Below, piece after piece: positions 23,252-36,069 of a stretch of 64,000 nucleotides of DNA. The stretch's first letter is position 1; every line of letters starts with the position of its first letter. This stretch comes from Fragum whitleyi. Lineage: Eukaryota > Mollusca > Bivalvia > Cardiida > Cardiidae. Both the position numbers and the translations under genes were made by a program. The notes beneath the pieces are model-generated. The model searched no databases and had not been told where the DNA came from. It saw nothing but the letters and a program-made list of their open reading frames with translations. Location of the stretch: assembly GCA_948146395.1 (NCBI GenBank), contig OX411544.1, positions 35,050,457 through 35,114,456 on the forward strand. The letters run 5' to 3'.

Positions 23252-23486
23252 GCCTGTGGCCCGTTTTACTAAACTACCTTGAAATTAATGGTAAGTCATA
23301 ATCACAAATTGTGTTTTCAATCATTATTTGATTCTGCCTGGCAATATCTCATTGGAATCGTTTAGGTGACGATTCCAATGAGATGATGCATTGCAGAATT
23401 CCATATTTAGTAAATACTGTAGAAGTTATTTTAATTTTTGACTTACGCAAAAAATATAGTAAGATGTTTAGTAAGAGAAACCTCTG
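23252..23486. mobile_element. MITE family 3 (TIR GGCCCGTTTTACTAAAC), copy 1
   Basis: Left end TGTGGCCCGTTTTACTAAAC, right end GATGTTTAGTAAGAGAAACC (inverted), subterminal GTAAGTCATAATCACAAAT and ATTTTTGACTTACGCAAAA. Core GATTCCAATGAGAT palindrome. About 235 bp. It ends 7 bases before duplication copy R begins. Confidence 0.8.
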
Positions 23487-24527
23487 GACCCCATGATCGG
23501 GGGACCGACGCGTTACCGGCTGCGCCTTGAAGTCTATCGGTCAGCTGTAACTATCTCGAAGCTTTGGGACAACAATAATTGTGACCCGTCACGCGAAAAA
23601 CGAGCATTTGGGTAGTTCATAAAGTGTGGATCCTAGTCAGACTGCGGAGATTACACAGGTTGACTATGGTCGAAACTTTTCTTCCTTTATCATTCTCTGA
23701 ATCTAGAATGACCAATTTACCTTCCTGTGAAAGAATTTTTGAAAGGCGATCTCTGGTTGACCTGTAATGCAACCAAATTCTTTTCCAGATTTTTATTTTA
23801 CAAAGTTCCTGAACAGTCCATTTTCGCGTGACGGGTCACATATATAAAACAGTCAAGGCATTTGATGATATCGATTTTTGAGAGAGAAAAAATAACAGCT
23901 TCAAAGACGATTTAAGAGAGATTTCCAGAAAACAGCTCTGTAATTAAATTGTAAACAGACATTAAATTCTCCGCCTTGGATATTTGCATCAAGAAATTGG
24001 AAGTCCCACATACAAATTTCTGTCTCGCATGACAATATGTCACTTGTTTAGAAACATAAAACATTTAAAATTACAGCATTGGCGACAATCATATTCCAAG
24101 CATGTAAGGTCAATCGGTAAGTGGTTAACTATTTTCACTGCAAAAAGTTCTAACTTTTGACCATTATGACGTGACGCTGGTATAAGAATTATGCATTTGA
24201 ATGTGTTAATGATTATTGATATACTTTTTTGTATTAAAGGTACAGGACCCGTAACATTTCGGAACACATGTCGTTTCACAATGTTAACCAAGGTTTCCTA
24301 ATGAAAACCACCTTCTTAGAATTATATCAATGACATCTATTTTACCGATCAGACCTGTCTCAAACCTCGAGCATATCAGAAACGAGCTTGCCGTGAGAGT
24401 GAACAAAAGATTGCATAAATGCAAAGTTTTAAGTCAGATTGTGGCAGCAAAAAGAGCAAATGGATAGCCATGTTGGGAATTAGTCTTGGTTAATTCTAAT
24501 AACCCATGTGTCAGACATTATATGGTT

Positions 24528-24793
24528 GCCGCCGTCATAGCGCAATTGGTAGCGCGTCGGACTGTTATCTTAAGGTCCCGGGTTCGATCCCCGACGGCGG
24601 CACTCATTCTTTCCGACTATTTGTCTCCAACCGATGAGTTGATAATCGTAGACCTATGTGAAATAGCAGCTGGAGGCTATGAAAGGATGTGGTGGTTGTA
24701 CTGGTGAGAGAAATACCAGGAAACCATTGATAGGTGCTCAAGCCGCCGCGATATAACTGAAAAAATGTTGGAAGCGGCGTTAAACTCTATTCA
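24528..24793 (+). mobile_element. tRNA-derived SINE, family 1 (copy R)
   Basis: Paralogous to 1043-1310. The acceptor stem is perfect here (GCCGCCG / CGGCGGC) but one base is missing in the anticodon arm, so it cannot make a normal tRNA. B box GGTTCGATCCC intact. The body and the GCGGCGTTAAACTC end are shared with copy P. Confidence 0.85.
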
Positions 24794-25172
24794 ATTCTAT
24801 AATTCAGACATTATTTGAGAGCAATATTGCACATGAACTAACGCGCTATTGACTTTGACCGAGCAATAAAATTGACTCTTATTTTGGAAGTTGGCGCCTC
24901 TATTCGCTTGTTACTGTTTAATGCGTATGTTTACGATGTCACCCTTTTGTCACCCACCAATCAATGTTTGGTAAACGCATATTTCGGTATAACCACTCTT
25001 CCAAACTTACAGAAAAATATCTAAAAATTAAAGCGATGTGGTACTTTTGTTGTTCAGTATATATCATTCAATATCATGGTAGAGGGGGTCATGTAATAAT
25101 ATATTGTTGACTACCGACGTCGCATCCATCACTGTTGTCAGTATTCTTGATTTCTATAGACGTTAGATAATT

Positions 25173-25380
25173 GAGCCCGTGCGTGACATTTTCAACAATT
25201 TCAAAAATCAATTCGGACACTTTAATCACTGACAAGGTGCAATAATATTCGTTGACTGCTTGAAAAGACAATACCAATTCTATCTACACACGGAAGGCTG
25301 GCCAGACTTTGTACATGAACGAGCTGGCCAGAAACTTCTCTTTGTGGACATGTGAAAATGTTGGAAATGTCACACATTGG
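25173..25380. mobile_element. MITE family 1, R copy a
   Basis: Paralogous to 1681-1890. The left end GAGCCCGTGCGTGACATT is better preserved here; the right end reads GTTGGAAATGTCACACA. Confidence 0.75.
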
Positions 25381-25689
25381 TTATATATGTATATGAAAGG
25401 AGTGCACGTGTGTTTGCTTATTCAACGTCCATTTTGAAAGACACCCTAAAGGTGTGTAAAGAAAACATAAAAATGTAATATCAAGAACACAGTATTCTTT
25501 TAGCATTACTAATATGATATTATTATTATTGATAATAATAGAAAGAAGGAACGTGTCTGCTTTTTTTTACTTTAAAAAGACTCATGCAGGGGTCTAATAA
25601 ATACAATTAGTAAAATCGTATTTTTGAACCTCTTATTTGTATTTATGTAAAATATATCATTCGAAAACCTTTTTCTCTCATTCCGAACA

Positions 25690-25865
25690 TATATTGAGTG
25701 GTTAGCATGCTGTATTGGTAATAAGAAGGTTGCGGGTTCGAGCCCATACGGATGTAGGTTGTGTATTTGGACACCACCACCCACAGACATGGTCCCAGCC
25801 CAACCAGCTGTAAAATAGGAAGCTGTGGTAAGAATCCATTTCCTCTCTCGCTATCTATGTTGAAA
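25690..25865 (+). mobile_element. tRNA-related SINE, family 2 (copy R)
   Basis: A-box-like GAGTGGTTAGCATGCTG and an intact B box GGTTCGAGCCC, then the body with CCCAACCAGCTGTAAAAT. It is the fuller of the two copies. Confidence 0.65.
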
Positions 25866-27230
25866 ATGTTACATGATCGAATCTGGTATGAGTTAGGACA
25901 TCAAATGATATAAAAGCATTTCGACGGTGTTATCCTCTAATCAAGAAATAAAAAAAAATACACTAAGTCCGAGATTGCTTCCATCTAAGAGCCGTAACTA
26001 GGCAAACCTTACGTCGCTAAAATCGAGAACGGGACGTGTAAATACAGGATACGTATTATTCAAGATTTTGCAAGGCTTTAACTGTTACATCCCAAAGTTC
26101 GTAATTGTCCACTAATTAAACTATATTCAATTTCTAAGCCTACAATAATCCGTCTCTTGTCTAAAATTTAAGGAAGCTTGCAAATTCAATATGTTGATAA
26201 AATGTTCAAAAATACAAAATGAATTAAAAATTAAAGGTTTTATACTTACATTTTCTTTTATTTGCTTTCATGTTTGGTTTTGCTATCATGTAATCAATTA
26301 CAGTTAGTCTATATCTGTCAATTCCCCATATATTGACATTTGATTAACATCACATTAATCACACGTTGAATATTACATTTGAGATGTGCAATCTCAGCGT
26401 AATTTATTGTGATCGATTAAAACAACATTGTCAGGGATGAGGTCCACTTGAAGAGGAAATTAGCTTGGCAGGAAGCGTCTAGAAGCTCACGATTTTCATG
26501 GATTGGTAAGGGCAACTTCCGGTGTCGTGTTTCCGGGAGACATCATTTTTCTCGATATTATGGTAAATTCATTGAGTTTTATAAGATCCCTGAAGGAATG
26601 TTTTGGAGTGTTATAGTAACAGCTTAATTTCAGGTAAAGGTTGTGTGGATTTTTTGTCCATGTGTGATGAAAAGCTTTAGCGTTTGACTGAAAATAATGA
26701 AAGGAGAAAACAGACCTAAAGATGACATCTTGCGGGAGTGGAGTCGATACGGTGTTAAGGTAGTGAACCCGTAAAAGTTTCGCAACGTTTCGGAAGTATT
26801 GAACATAGACAGTTTTAACCGAAGTTTCCTAATGGTTTCATTATGAAACCTCGGTCAACATTGTGAAAGTTCATAAGTGCCGAAATCTTGCGGAACCATT
26901 ACGGTTCCATTACTTTAATATAGAAACATCTTGAAATTGACAGGTTGAATGATTTTGAAACTATTTCTGAATTATATTGAATGACTGTGACGAGCGAGTT
27001 TTGAGTGAAATTTCAAGTGGGTCATTGTTGCCTTTATTTTCCGCATCATTATATTTTGGCGAATTGGTACGTTAGGTGAAGGGCTATGGTATCAAGGAGT
27101 AAAACAATTGGATAAATCATCAAAATAACACTTCAATATCAAAGAGTATCGAACAATATAAAAAAAACAATCAACTATTTGCTGTACTGCAACCAGTTGC
27201 TATATAACTTTAAAGCTTTTTCTTTATCAA

Positions 27231-27503
27231 ATAAAGTCTAGAGAAAATAAGCTGTGTAAAATCTATCGGAGATTAGACCATCTGATAGAATTCACTCAAT
27301 GCTTCCAAAGCCATTTAGGCTCGCATTATGACACTTATAATCTCCCCGAGGCAATTTCTATTGCATTAAGGCGCAAAAATACAACGATAACGGATTTCCT
27401 TCAAGAACAATATCAGTTTAACCATTATCCATATCCCACGGGTGTCTACTCATATTCAGAAGAGCCGTTATGGTGGATAGTTGAGGTGATTTTGTACACG
27501 TAA
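27231..27503 (+). pseudogene. Exon-like frame of unknown family, copy R
   Basis: Open for 91 codons to the same TAA as Q, but the position of the Q start codon is ATA. It would be usable only as an internal or terminal exon entered from the acceptor-like AACCAG at 27191-27196. The upstream hydrophobic segment near 27010-27060 has a deletion. Retains HYDTYNLPEAISIALRRK and SEEPLWW. Listed as a pseudogene because no start is present; a terminal coding exon is equally possible. Confidence 0.4.
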
Positions 27504-27747
27504 TATTCCTCTTTATGGTTTAAAGTCTTTATTTCTTCTTTTTCACCTAAGCTCCTCTTAGACAAACTCTTATGTTGCTTTTAAAGTTTTCCAAACGTAA
27601 AGATCAGTTATGAATCGGCTAAATTCGGTTATGTTCTTATATTATAACGTGTTAAATTTATCGTGAATTAAGAACATATGACTGCCTCGTGCTTTAACGG
27701 CTATAAGAAATTTTTCAGATCGAAGTGAGATCTGACGTAAATCATTT

Positions 27748-27953
27748 GAGCCTGTGTGTGATATTTCCAACGATATCAACGCATCTGCACAGTCGGCCCA
27801 GAGTCTTCACTATGTGTTTAGTAGATAGAAAAGGTATAAAAGTATCTGTAGACAATTAGACAAACTTCTCATTACACTATGTTACTGTCTGGGCTTCTAA
27901 ATGTTTGTACCTCAAGAAGGTGTCAAATTGTTGGAAATGTCACGCACAGGCTC
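27748..27953. mobile_element. MITE family 1, R copy b
   Basis: Paralogous to 14879-15117; both ends kept (GAGCCTGTGTGTGATATTTC; GTCACGCACAGGCTC), with part of the central palindrome lost, as in P. Confidence 0.85.
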
Positions 27954-28367
27954 ATTTATACTTTTCGAGAAAAAGAGATACTCGCGTTTCCCCCGACGTT
28001 AATGGCGGCGCGCCTTCTACGCGCCTGTGGCGATTCTACTTCGCTTTTTTAGCGATTAATTATATTCCTACTGCGATTCACTGATAAGTGACGATTAAGT
28101 CATTTGAATTTCATGCGCAATTGGGAAAAAACATGAAGTATTCATTTTTAATATTCCTTAAACCCTTATATCACACTAAGAAAACCTTCAGTTTGACATT
28201 GCTACTAAATAGCATTTAGGGCTAGTCTAGATGTTGATTCCTCATTCACTGATATTTGATTAATATCGCGTAAAACATACACTCAATTCTGTATTTGTTA
28301 TGTGCAAACTGACCGTAATTTATTGCAATCGATTAGAATAACACTGTCAGTTTATACTTATTTATTT

Positions 28368-28668
28368 CAGTTCGATTGCATCGAAAGCTTAGGCTTTTAG
28401 AATCGCTCTCCTACACACAATCCAGATGTTTCACGTCTCAGAGAGATATGCAGTGGCTTAAACCCACTGCTAGTAAATGCTATAGCTGGGTAAAATGGAG
28501 CTTGCCATTGAGTATTTTGCCCATAAACACCCCCCACCCCCACCCGGAAACAGTGAGGAACACGCCTCGGCAACGGTAGGGTTAAAAAAAAACTGACCTA
28601 AAAGTCACGAGTCGAACGCCTATACATGTATCAATAGGTTAACGAGGCAATCCAAAAGCCTTTCAGAG
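28368..28668 (-). mobile_element. tRNA-derived SINE, family 3 (copy R)
   Basis: As 15527-15830; the C-rich tract is shorter and interrupted. Flanks match Q and P. Confidence 0.6.
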
Positions 28669-31600
28669 ATGTGCCTTGCGATGACGAAACAGAGCAAACA
28701 GTTTGCAGCTTATTACTCCACTTCGCACGCATTTTTACGCGCAAATCGGGGTATAATATACAAACAGATTGCGCCGTTTTCTTATCCTGGACACATACCA
28801 GGGGAAGTCTGCTTAGAGAGGAAATTAGCTTACCAGAAAGCGTCTAGAAGCTCGCGATTTTCATGGGTTAGTAAAGGGAACTTCCGGTGTCGTGTTTCCG
28901 GAAAACATCAAACATTTTTCTCGACGTAGGGTTTAAGCAATTACTTTTATAGGAATTACTAACGTTCATTTTATTCAGATCAGTTTAGCTCCAGCTAAAA
29001 TTCTGGAATAACAAGTATAGATTCTCTGTAAATAAATCATGTATGTGATTTATATGACAGAGGCAGAATAATAACCCAAATCCAATATCCTGTGTGAGAA
29101 ATGGGTTACAGTTGATACTCATAATGACATCTACGTTCGCATTTCACGATAAATATTATTAGTCCGTTTTCATTATTCCTTATAACAGTATATGAATCCG
29201 CATAGAAATAAAATAAGAGGACAAGTATGGCCTTTAAACGATCAAAACTTCTCTTAATTTCCCTTTTTCGTATGGACAGAATCAAAATATGATAAGATTT
29301 GTACAATATTCAGAAGATTTCCTCTACCTTTAGGCAGGTTCACATGAACAAGTTGAAAAGTATTTTCACATTAAATCTTATTCTATTGTTGTTGCTTTAT
29401 CGATTTTGTTGCACATGCAATAAAGGTGTGAAGTAACGCGTTTTTAAGTGATTTTATCCGAAAATCGACCATTCTTCTCCCTATATTCTTCTTGAAACTC
29501 ACTTTTGAATAAAATACATACATAAATAGTTTTAATCGGGTAATAAATCAGTTATTTCATTAATATTCGTGTAAGAATGAAAAACTCATGCCCTCGAAGG
29601 CGGGGATTACGTAATGAACTGCTGTCCTCTACCATCGGCATCAGGCAACAACACAGAACGCCAACCCATCCGCCTCTGGACAAATGTTTCACTGTTACAC
29701 GGAACACCCATCTTCACGAGTCAAGGAGTATCGAATCTATAGCTTCTTCTCGAGATAAGTAAAACGTCCGTAACCCTTGGTTCGACAAGATGTGATACAC
29801 CATGAAATAACTGTTAAATATTTTAATGACACTCTTTCCTTAAAGCGCATCATTTTTGTACTTGATTACGATGTAATGTTCATGATGACGTCACTTATCG
29901 TCAGATAAGGTATAATGAACGAGATCAGGGTATAAGTTCACTGTTTAGGCGGTGAACTTATCAAATAATAAACTACCATTATTTCTCGATAATCTAACAT
30001 AAAGCATTAAAGAAAAATGTAGGAAATGATTTGTGACGCTGGTTGGAATCGAACCTGGGTTTTAATTGGGAGTTAGACACGTTGCAAACTACATTTTAAT
30101 GTATTAAAGTATCTCTGCAAGGTTCCGTTTTGAAATCGACGTATAATTTAGAAAAGGTGTCAATAACATAGGCGTAAATTTCAAATTGATACGCTCTCGG
30201 AGGGCGACCAACATAGAATATATAGGATAAAGGTGATATGTAGACTGTGATAAAAGACGACTGTCCTCCGTCTGCTCCCCATTTCTACGACCGAGTGTTA
30301 ATGAAAAATCAAACATTGTAACTACAACTTGAATAAGCTTTTTTTCGATGTTATGATTATAAATCAACGACTTTTTTTCGAAAGAGGCTATTTTTCTATT
30401 ACACACCTGCGTAATGTGCGAAATGGTAGAAACGCCCTTAAAAAGATTGTCATCAATTTCTGTCCATTGTTTCTGTTAGCTGATAAACAGGTCTATATTC
30501 ATATATCAAAACAGTAAAAGCCAAAAGAGCCATAAGGCCAATAAAGGACGTTAATTTCGGGTAAAGAAAAAACGGCTCAAGAGAAGATTAAAGACAGATT
30601 TCAGGGAAAACCGCTTTGTAATTTAATTTCAAGCAGACATTAAATCCATCGCCTCGATTATTTGCCAGAATTTGGAAACTCTGTAAACTGTTTCAGGTTC
30701 AATGCGAACTAAGAAAAAGAAGTGTGGCAGAGTTTTACTAACAATTCGCCTTTAAGGTGGAAAAGAGCAATAGCTTTTTTGATGTAAGTTGATAAAATAT
30801 TGGTTTTTAATGAAAGCTTTGCGTTAGCGCGATCTTAACGGTGTATATTTTCAATGTTACGTTGTCGATAAAATGACGATTTCTCACATTTTTCATGTTT
30901 GACTCTACATTCTCTTAAACGCTTATCATAGTCGTATGTAATAAGATTCAATACAATGAAATTCACCAAAAAAAGCCAAATAAAATGTGTAAACATTGGC
31001 GTGTTATCATGACGTACTCATATTTTGTATTTCAATAAAATCAAAGTTTTTGCGGCCCGAAATAAACATTATAGTGTTATTAAAAAACTGGCCCGATGAT
31101 ATTTGCCTGAATTTGATGTTTTTTTTGTTTTTTTTTTTTGTTTTTTTTTTTTTTTCTTGTTTTCTTTTTATATGCTTGCATCTTTTTGTGACGTTTCACC
31201 GAACGAAATTTCTACGATGAAGGATCAAAGTTAATTACCCTAACGTCGAAATTAGGAAAAAGACAAACGCGGTACGTCGAAAAATTCTTTTGACATACTT
31301 CACTAAAAGAACTTTCTGTATATAGAAAAAATTAAATGTCAACAAGACTTCATTTTTTATGAACATGCGGTTTTTTTTGTTTTTTTTGTTTTTTTTTTTT
31401 TTTTTTTTTATTATTTTGAAATGTTATTACTGTACCCACAAATAATCTTTTAACATGCTAATTAATGGTAAAGTCATAACATCGAGCTTGAGAAACATAT
31501 ACAAAAATCAGTGCTCATTTATAGCGACGTCGACGTTATACTTACGGAAGTCATATATCAGCAACATTCGTGTTACTATGTAAATTCATTAGTATCGTGT

Positions 31601-32032
31601 TCAAGTTCTTTGTGTATTGGAATGGAATTTTGAGATCCTTTCCCTAAAAAACTACTATACTCGTTTGTGAGTTCTTATCTTTTAATACTAGTAGATCGTA
31701 GAAAAATGAAACAAAGAAAGGAAAAATAAAAGGTATAATTTGAACACTAATGTTATAGTTTTAACGTCAAAATATCGGCATTTAAAATCGGAAATATAAA
31801 TAAATCTGCACGATAAAAGTTTTTAAAACTTTATCTGTTCACCGAATTAGAATTTGAGATAAAATATCCGAATGTAAACACATTTCATCAGGCACATAAG
31901 TAAAATTTTGTTTAAACTGAGATTTTTGGAAAAGCAAAAACAAATGAATATTAATTCCAACCAACTCAAATGGTATATTTAGATACAGAGATTTTCATAT
32001 AGCGTTAACGTTATGACAATTAATAAAGTTAC

Positions 32033-32490
32033 ATCTTGACGTACAGATGTTGAGCGAGGCCTACCAGATCAACGCCTGTCCTAAAGACTTCCTGTGGCGT
32101 TAACACGTCTATCAAAACGCACTATCGTTGATCTTGATACGTTAAAACGTCTAGCGACATGATCTTGGAAACTGCCCATTTTCAGCATGCCCAAAATGCG
32201 TGCGCGTTCTTTATTATTTAGCCTTGGCATTATGGACATGAATATTTTATCCTTCTTGGGTGAATTTCGAGTTGTGTTTCGAAGTCACGAAGTCACGTGT
32301 ACAGGTTTCGAAAAAAAAATCATATCTTCAATTCAATATAAAACCTTACGACAAACTTACCATGGGAATCACAAGTTTGTGAAGAGAGTGTGTGATTTCA
32401 GGATGTGTAGAGTTTAGGCTATAATTCAAATTTATAGATGAAATTATTGTCAATAAAAAATCAAAATTTTGGTGAGGCCTTTTTATGACA
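32033..32490 (-). pseudogene. Beheaded Tc1-type transposon in R
   Basis: Matches P 12222-12699, i.e. the N-terminal part of the transposase and the right terminal repeat ending ATGACAGTC(T)GTATATA. The join at about 32032 follows AATAAAGTTACAT, which lies at 10550 in P. One deletion of about 1.66 kb therefore removed the left end of the transposon together with flanking DNA. Confidence 0.85.
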
Positions 32491-32921
32491 GTCTGTATAT
32501 ATTTTGATATCCTGGGTCAATGGCTTTTTGGGTGTGAATTCAAATAAAATATTTCTACAAATTTCTGATGAAATAATTTGGTTGTCTTTTATCACTTTCT
32601 TTTTCATTTAGGTGATCAATAAAACCGATATTGATTATTGTAAACTCCGAAAACAAAATATGTAAAGATATGAAACATATCGAACAAAACTTTGGAATAC
32701 ACGAGAGATGCGATGTAATATTCATTCAATTATGATAAATATGAATTGTGACAAAGGTAGAACTAAGAAACCAAATCTAATATCCTGAACTAGATACGTA
32801 TAAGAATGTATCCTTTATTGAAAAAGTTGCTTCTATAAAGATTGCAGTGCAGTTTGATATGAATGTTACAAATTCTGTATTTTTGTTTTCTCAAGTATAT
32901 TTGATATGTATGAGCCTGTGT

Positions 32922-33062
32922 GTTAGATTTCCAACAATTTCAAATATGCGCAAAGCAACGACTCCGACCAGCCTGTAAATCCACACAGTCTGACCAGAGT
33001 CTTCACGATGCGTGACATTTTCAACAGCTTCAAATGTGCACCAAGCAAAGACTCTGGCCAGT
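32922..33062. mobile_element. MITE family 1, R copy c (truncated)
   Basis: Left end GAGCCTGTGTGTTAGATTTC present, with the nested second left end; sequence stops matching at about 33062 (GGCCAGTATTTTG), where P continues for another 370 bp. Confidence 0.75.
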
Positions 33063-33536
33063 ATTTTGTATTTTTTTATTTTATGTTTTTAAGTTTATTT
33101 ACACTGAACATACTAACGTTTTTCGGGTAAATTTTTCTCCTCCCTCGCCCGCGCCGGAACACATGGTTCATACTTATGAATTAATCTAATTCGCGTATTC
33201 ATACAGAATGATAACTTTTCAAGATTCATACCTCAATGAAAACAAAAAATACTCTCTTCATCTCTTGAATTGTTTCATAGACATTGCATCAGTTGTTTGC
33301 CGATATAATATAAGACGTCGAAATGTTTTGTGGACTCTAAAGAATCGTTCTAAAATGAGCAACAACGTAAAATTAACAACGTTTCCAATCGGCACTCTTG
33401 CAGCGCCCGTTATGTCTTCATATAAATCATCTTATTGAATGCTTTTTATTTCGCTTTATATTTTTTACCGGATTCTTCCGATAAATTAATCTCAACTAAA
33501 CAGAAGCCAATAATTTTAACTGAACATACATAAGCC

Positions 33537-34397
33537 ATGCCTGACAATTCTTTGGCAGTAAGGTTAGTTTTTATCAATGTCTGTGGCTTGCTCTCAAAGT
33601 TGCGTTACCCTGATTTTGAGGAATTTTGTCAGTCATATGATATAGTTTGTCTAGTAGAAAGTAAATTTGGTTCCCTTGATAGTTTTAAAGTACAGAATTT
33701 CAGCATTTTACAATTAATTAACCGTAAGCAAGCAAAATCAAGATCGGGGGGAATTGCAGTCCTGGTCAAAAATACTATTTTTGAGCATGTTAAAATCTTA
33801 AAGAATAGCTCAGAGAATGTTTAATGGTTTACAGTTAACTGTTCACTGTTCCATGAATTAGTTTTATTTAGGGCAGTTTATATACCCCCAGAAAGTAGTC
33901 CATACAGTAATATTAGTATTTTTGATTCTATTGAAAATGACATTATAACTTTAAATCCTGAAAATGATTACAAAATATGTCTGATAGGAGACTTTAATTC
34001 TCACACTTCAGGTGCAGATGACTTTATTTATGTAAATGAGTATATTTGTGATAATTTTAACTTAGATGATTTTACTAAACAAGTTTTGCACAAAAGTTGA
34101 CTTGAAGATTTAACTATTCCCACTAAAAGATATAATTCAGATAAATCTAAAATCGATAATTATGGCTCCTGACTCCTAAGCATGTGTAAGAGTTTTGATA
34201 TACATTTTGCCAATGGTAGGTTGTTCAAAGACAAAGGTATTGGGGCTGCCACTTGTAAGAATAAAACTGTTGTAGATTATTGTATTATGTCACCTGAATT
34301 ATTCTCATATGTTTCAAATTTTGAAATTTTACCTTTGGATCGTTTATTGAGTGACATTCACAATGGCATTGCTGTTGAATTTTTAAGTAAGCCTTAA
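33537..34397 (+). pseudogene. LINE endonuclease domain, broken
   Basis: The AP-endonuclease part of a LINE ORF2, which would nick target DNA to prime reverse transcription. The start ATG at 33537 gives FINVCGLLSK, YDIVCLVESKFG and SGGIAVLVKN. After a stop near 33822 the sequence continues with VYIPPESSPYS, CLIGDFNSHT (catalytic GDFN, about 33988) and finally VVDYCIMSPEL and LSDIHNGIAV near 34270-34380, the terminal D-H motif region. At least three in-frame stops (33822, about 34098, about 34170) make it non-functional. The neighbouring RT lies 650 bases downstream through a decayed linker. Confidence 0.88.
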
Positions 34398-35043
34398 AAG
34401 CCAGACATAACTGTGCATGAGGAGCAGGTTACAAAAAATGCAGATGGAAAAACGAGAGGAAAAATACTTTTCTTGATGCATTAGATCTGTTATCATTGTT
34501 AGAACTTGAACATGAAATGTCCGATATAATGTCGTCAGGTTGTGCAAATGTTGATCAAAAAATTATTGATTCACTTGTTGAAAATTGTAATAAGATATCA
34601 TTAGATGCAGCGTCAGAATCTGAAATGTTTTTCACCTCCGAACAGAAAAAAGCAATGTTAAAAAAGTGAAAAAACCTTGGTTTAACAAGGATTGCTTTAT
34701 TAAGCGAAAAGAACATTTTAAAGCTCAAAATTCAAACTGGAGAATTAAGTCAGCTGAGAACAGAACAAATCTCATTCGCCGTAGTAAAGCATATAAAAAA
34801 GAAATTAATAAACAGTAAAATGCTTACAGAAATGATTTTATCTCGAAGTTGAGAGGTATGAAAACTAAAGATCCTAAATCATATTGGTCTTTATTAAATA
34901 AATCAACAGACAAACAAAAGTCAGTTGTGATAAAGTGGCTTTGGAGACTTTTTGAACATTTTAAGAATCTTAGCAATTAAAACAATGTACAAGAAGATTT
35001 CAATTTTGATATAAAGAATGGAGACATAAATGATAATATTGAG

Positions 35044-36062
35044 TTGAATAGACTATTTTCAGAAGCTGATATATTGCAGGCTATAAAAGCATTGAAAAAT
35101 AATAAAAGCTGTGGCACTGATTTAATCTTAAATGAATTCTTGAAATGTGCATCTGGGAAAATGTTACAAGTGTTTTGCAAACTGTTCAGTATTGTCTTTG
35201 AATCAGGAATTGTTCCTAGTAGTTGGACTGAAGGTATAATCTGTCCTATTTATAAGAATAAAGGGCATGTAAACAACCCAGATAACTATAGAGGTATAAC
35301 TATTTTAAGTTACTTTGGGAAACTGTTTACTTCTGTTTTAAACAATAGGCCTAATTGTTTCTTAGAAAATATGAATGTTTTATGTGAGGAGCAAGCTAGC
35401 TTTAGGAAAGGGTATAGTACTATGGATCATGTTTTTAATCTGAAATGCTTAGCTGATTTGTACCTGCATCGTAATAAAACTCTATTTTGTGCATTTATTG
35501 ATAAGAGCAAGGCATTTGACTCAGTGAATCGTTTGGCATTATGGCAAAAACTTTTACAACAAGATATAAATGGGAAAATGCTGAAAATCATTTACAGTAA
35601 GTATGACAGTGCAAAATCATGTGTTAGATAAAACAAACAGCTATCAAATTATTTCTCAAGTAATGTGGGGGTGCGTCAGGGTGAAAACTTATCACCGATA
35701 CTTTTCTCATTGTTTTTGAATGACTTAGAAGAGTTTATTTCTCATGGATTTGATGGTCTGACTGATATAACTGTAGCTATACACTTGCTTTGTGACAATA
35801 ATGATATACTACTTGAAATTGTATCTTTTACTATATGCAGACGACGCTGTCATCTTGGCTGAATCTCAAGAACAGCTGCAAGCTGCCTTAAATTCAATGT
35901 ATCTATATTGGCAAACTTGGAAATTAGAAGTTAATCAAGCAAAAACGAAAGTTGTATTATTTTCAAAACGGAAAGTTAAAGAAAAGCCTGTTTTTACTTA
36001 TAACAATGAAAATATTGCTGATGTTGATTATTTTACTTGGGTATCACCTTTACTCACTATGT
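35044..36062 (+). pseudogene. LINE reverse transcriptase domain, broken
   Basis: Copies the element's RNA into DNA at the target. The first piece (35044-35631, 195 codons) shows AIKALKNNKSCGTD (motif 1), NPDNYRGITIL (motif 2), QASFRKGYSTMDHVF (motif 3) and CAFIDKSKAFDSVNR (the FxDxxxAFD catalytic motif). A stop follows; then GVRQGENLSPILFSLFLNDL is readable at 35668 onward, and the second catalytic motif YADDAVILAES lies in another frame at about 35833. It ends where a foreign element is inserted at 36070. Frames shift at least twice, so it is inactive. Confidence 0.93.
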
Positions 36063-36069
36063 TTCTTTT

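Larger units (their letters stand above)
23494..33437. repeat. Segmental duplication, copy R
   Basis: Near-colinear copy of P. It lacks the P hairpin insertion (junction near 25521) and the P tract 4490-5500 (junction near 27003). It has also lost about 1.66 kb corresponding to P 10562-12221, so its Tc1-type element is beheaded. Its left edge lies 7 bases beyond a MITE that ends at 23486, and its right edge lies against the start of a LINE. Apart from the elements listed separately it holds AT-rich non-coding DNA. Confidence 0.9.
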
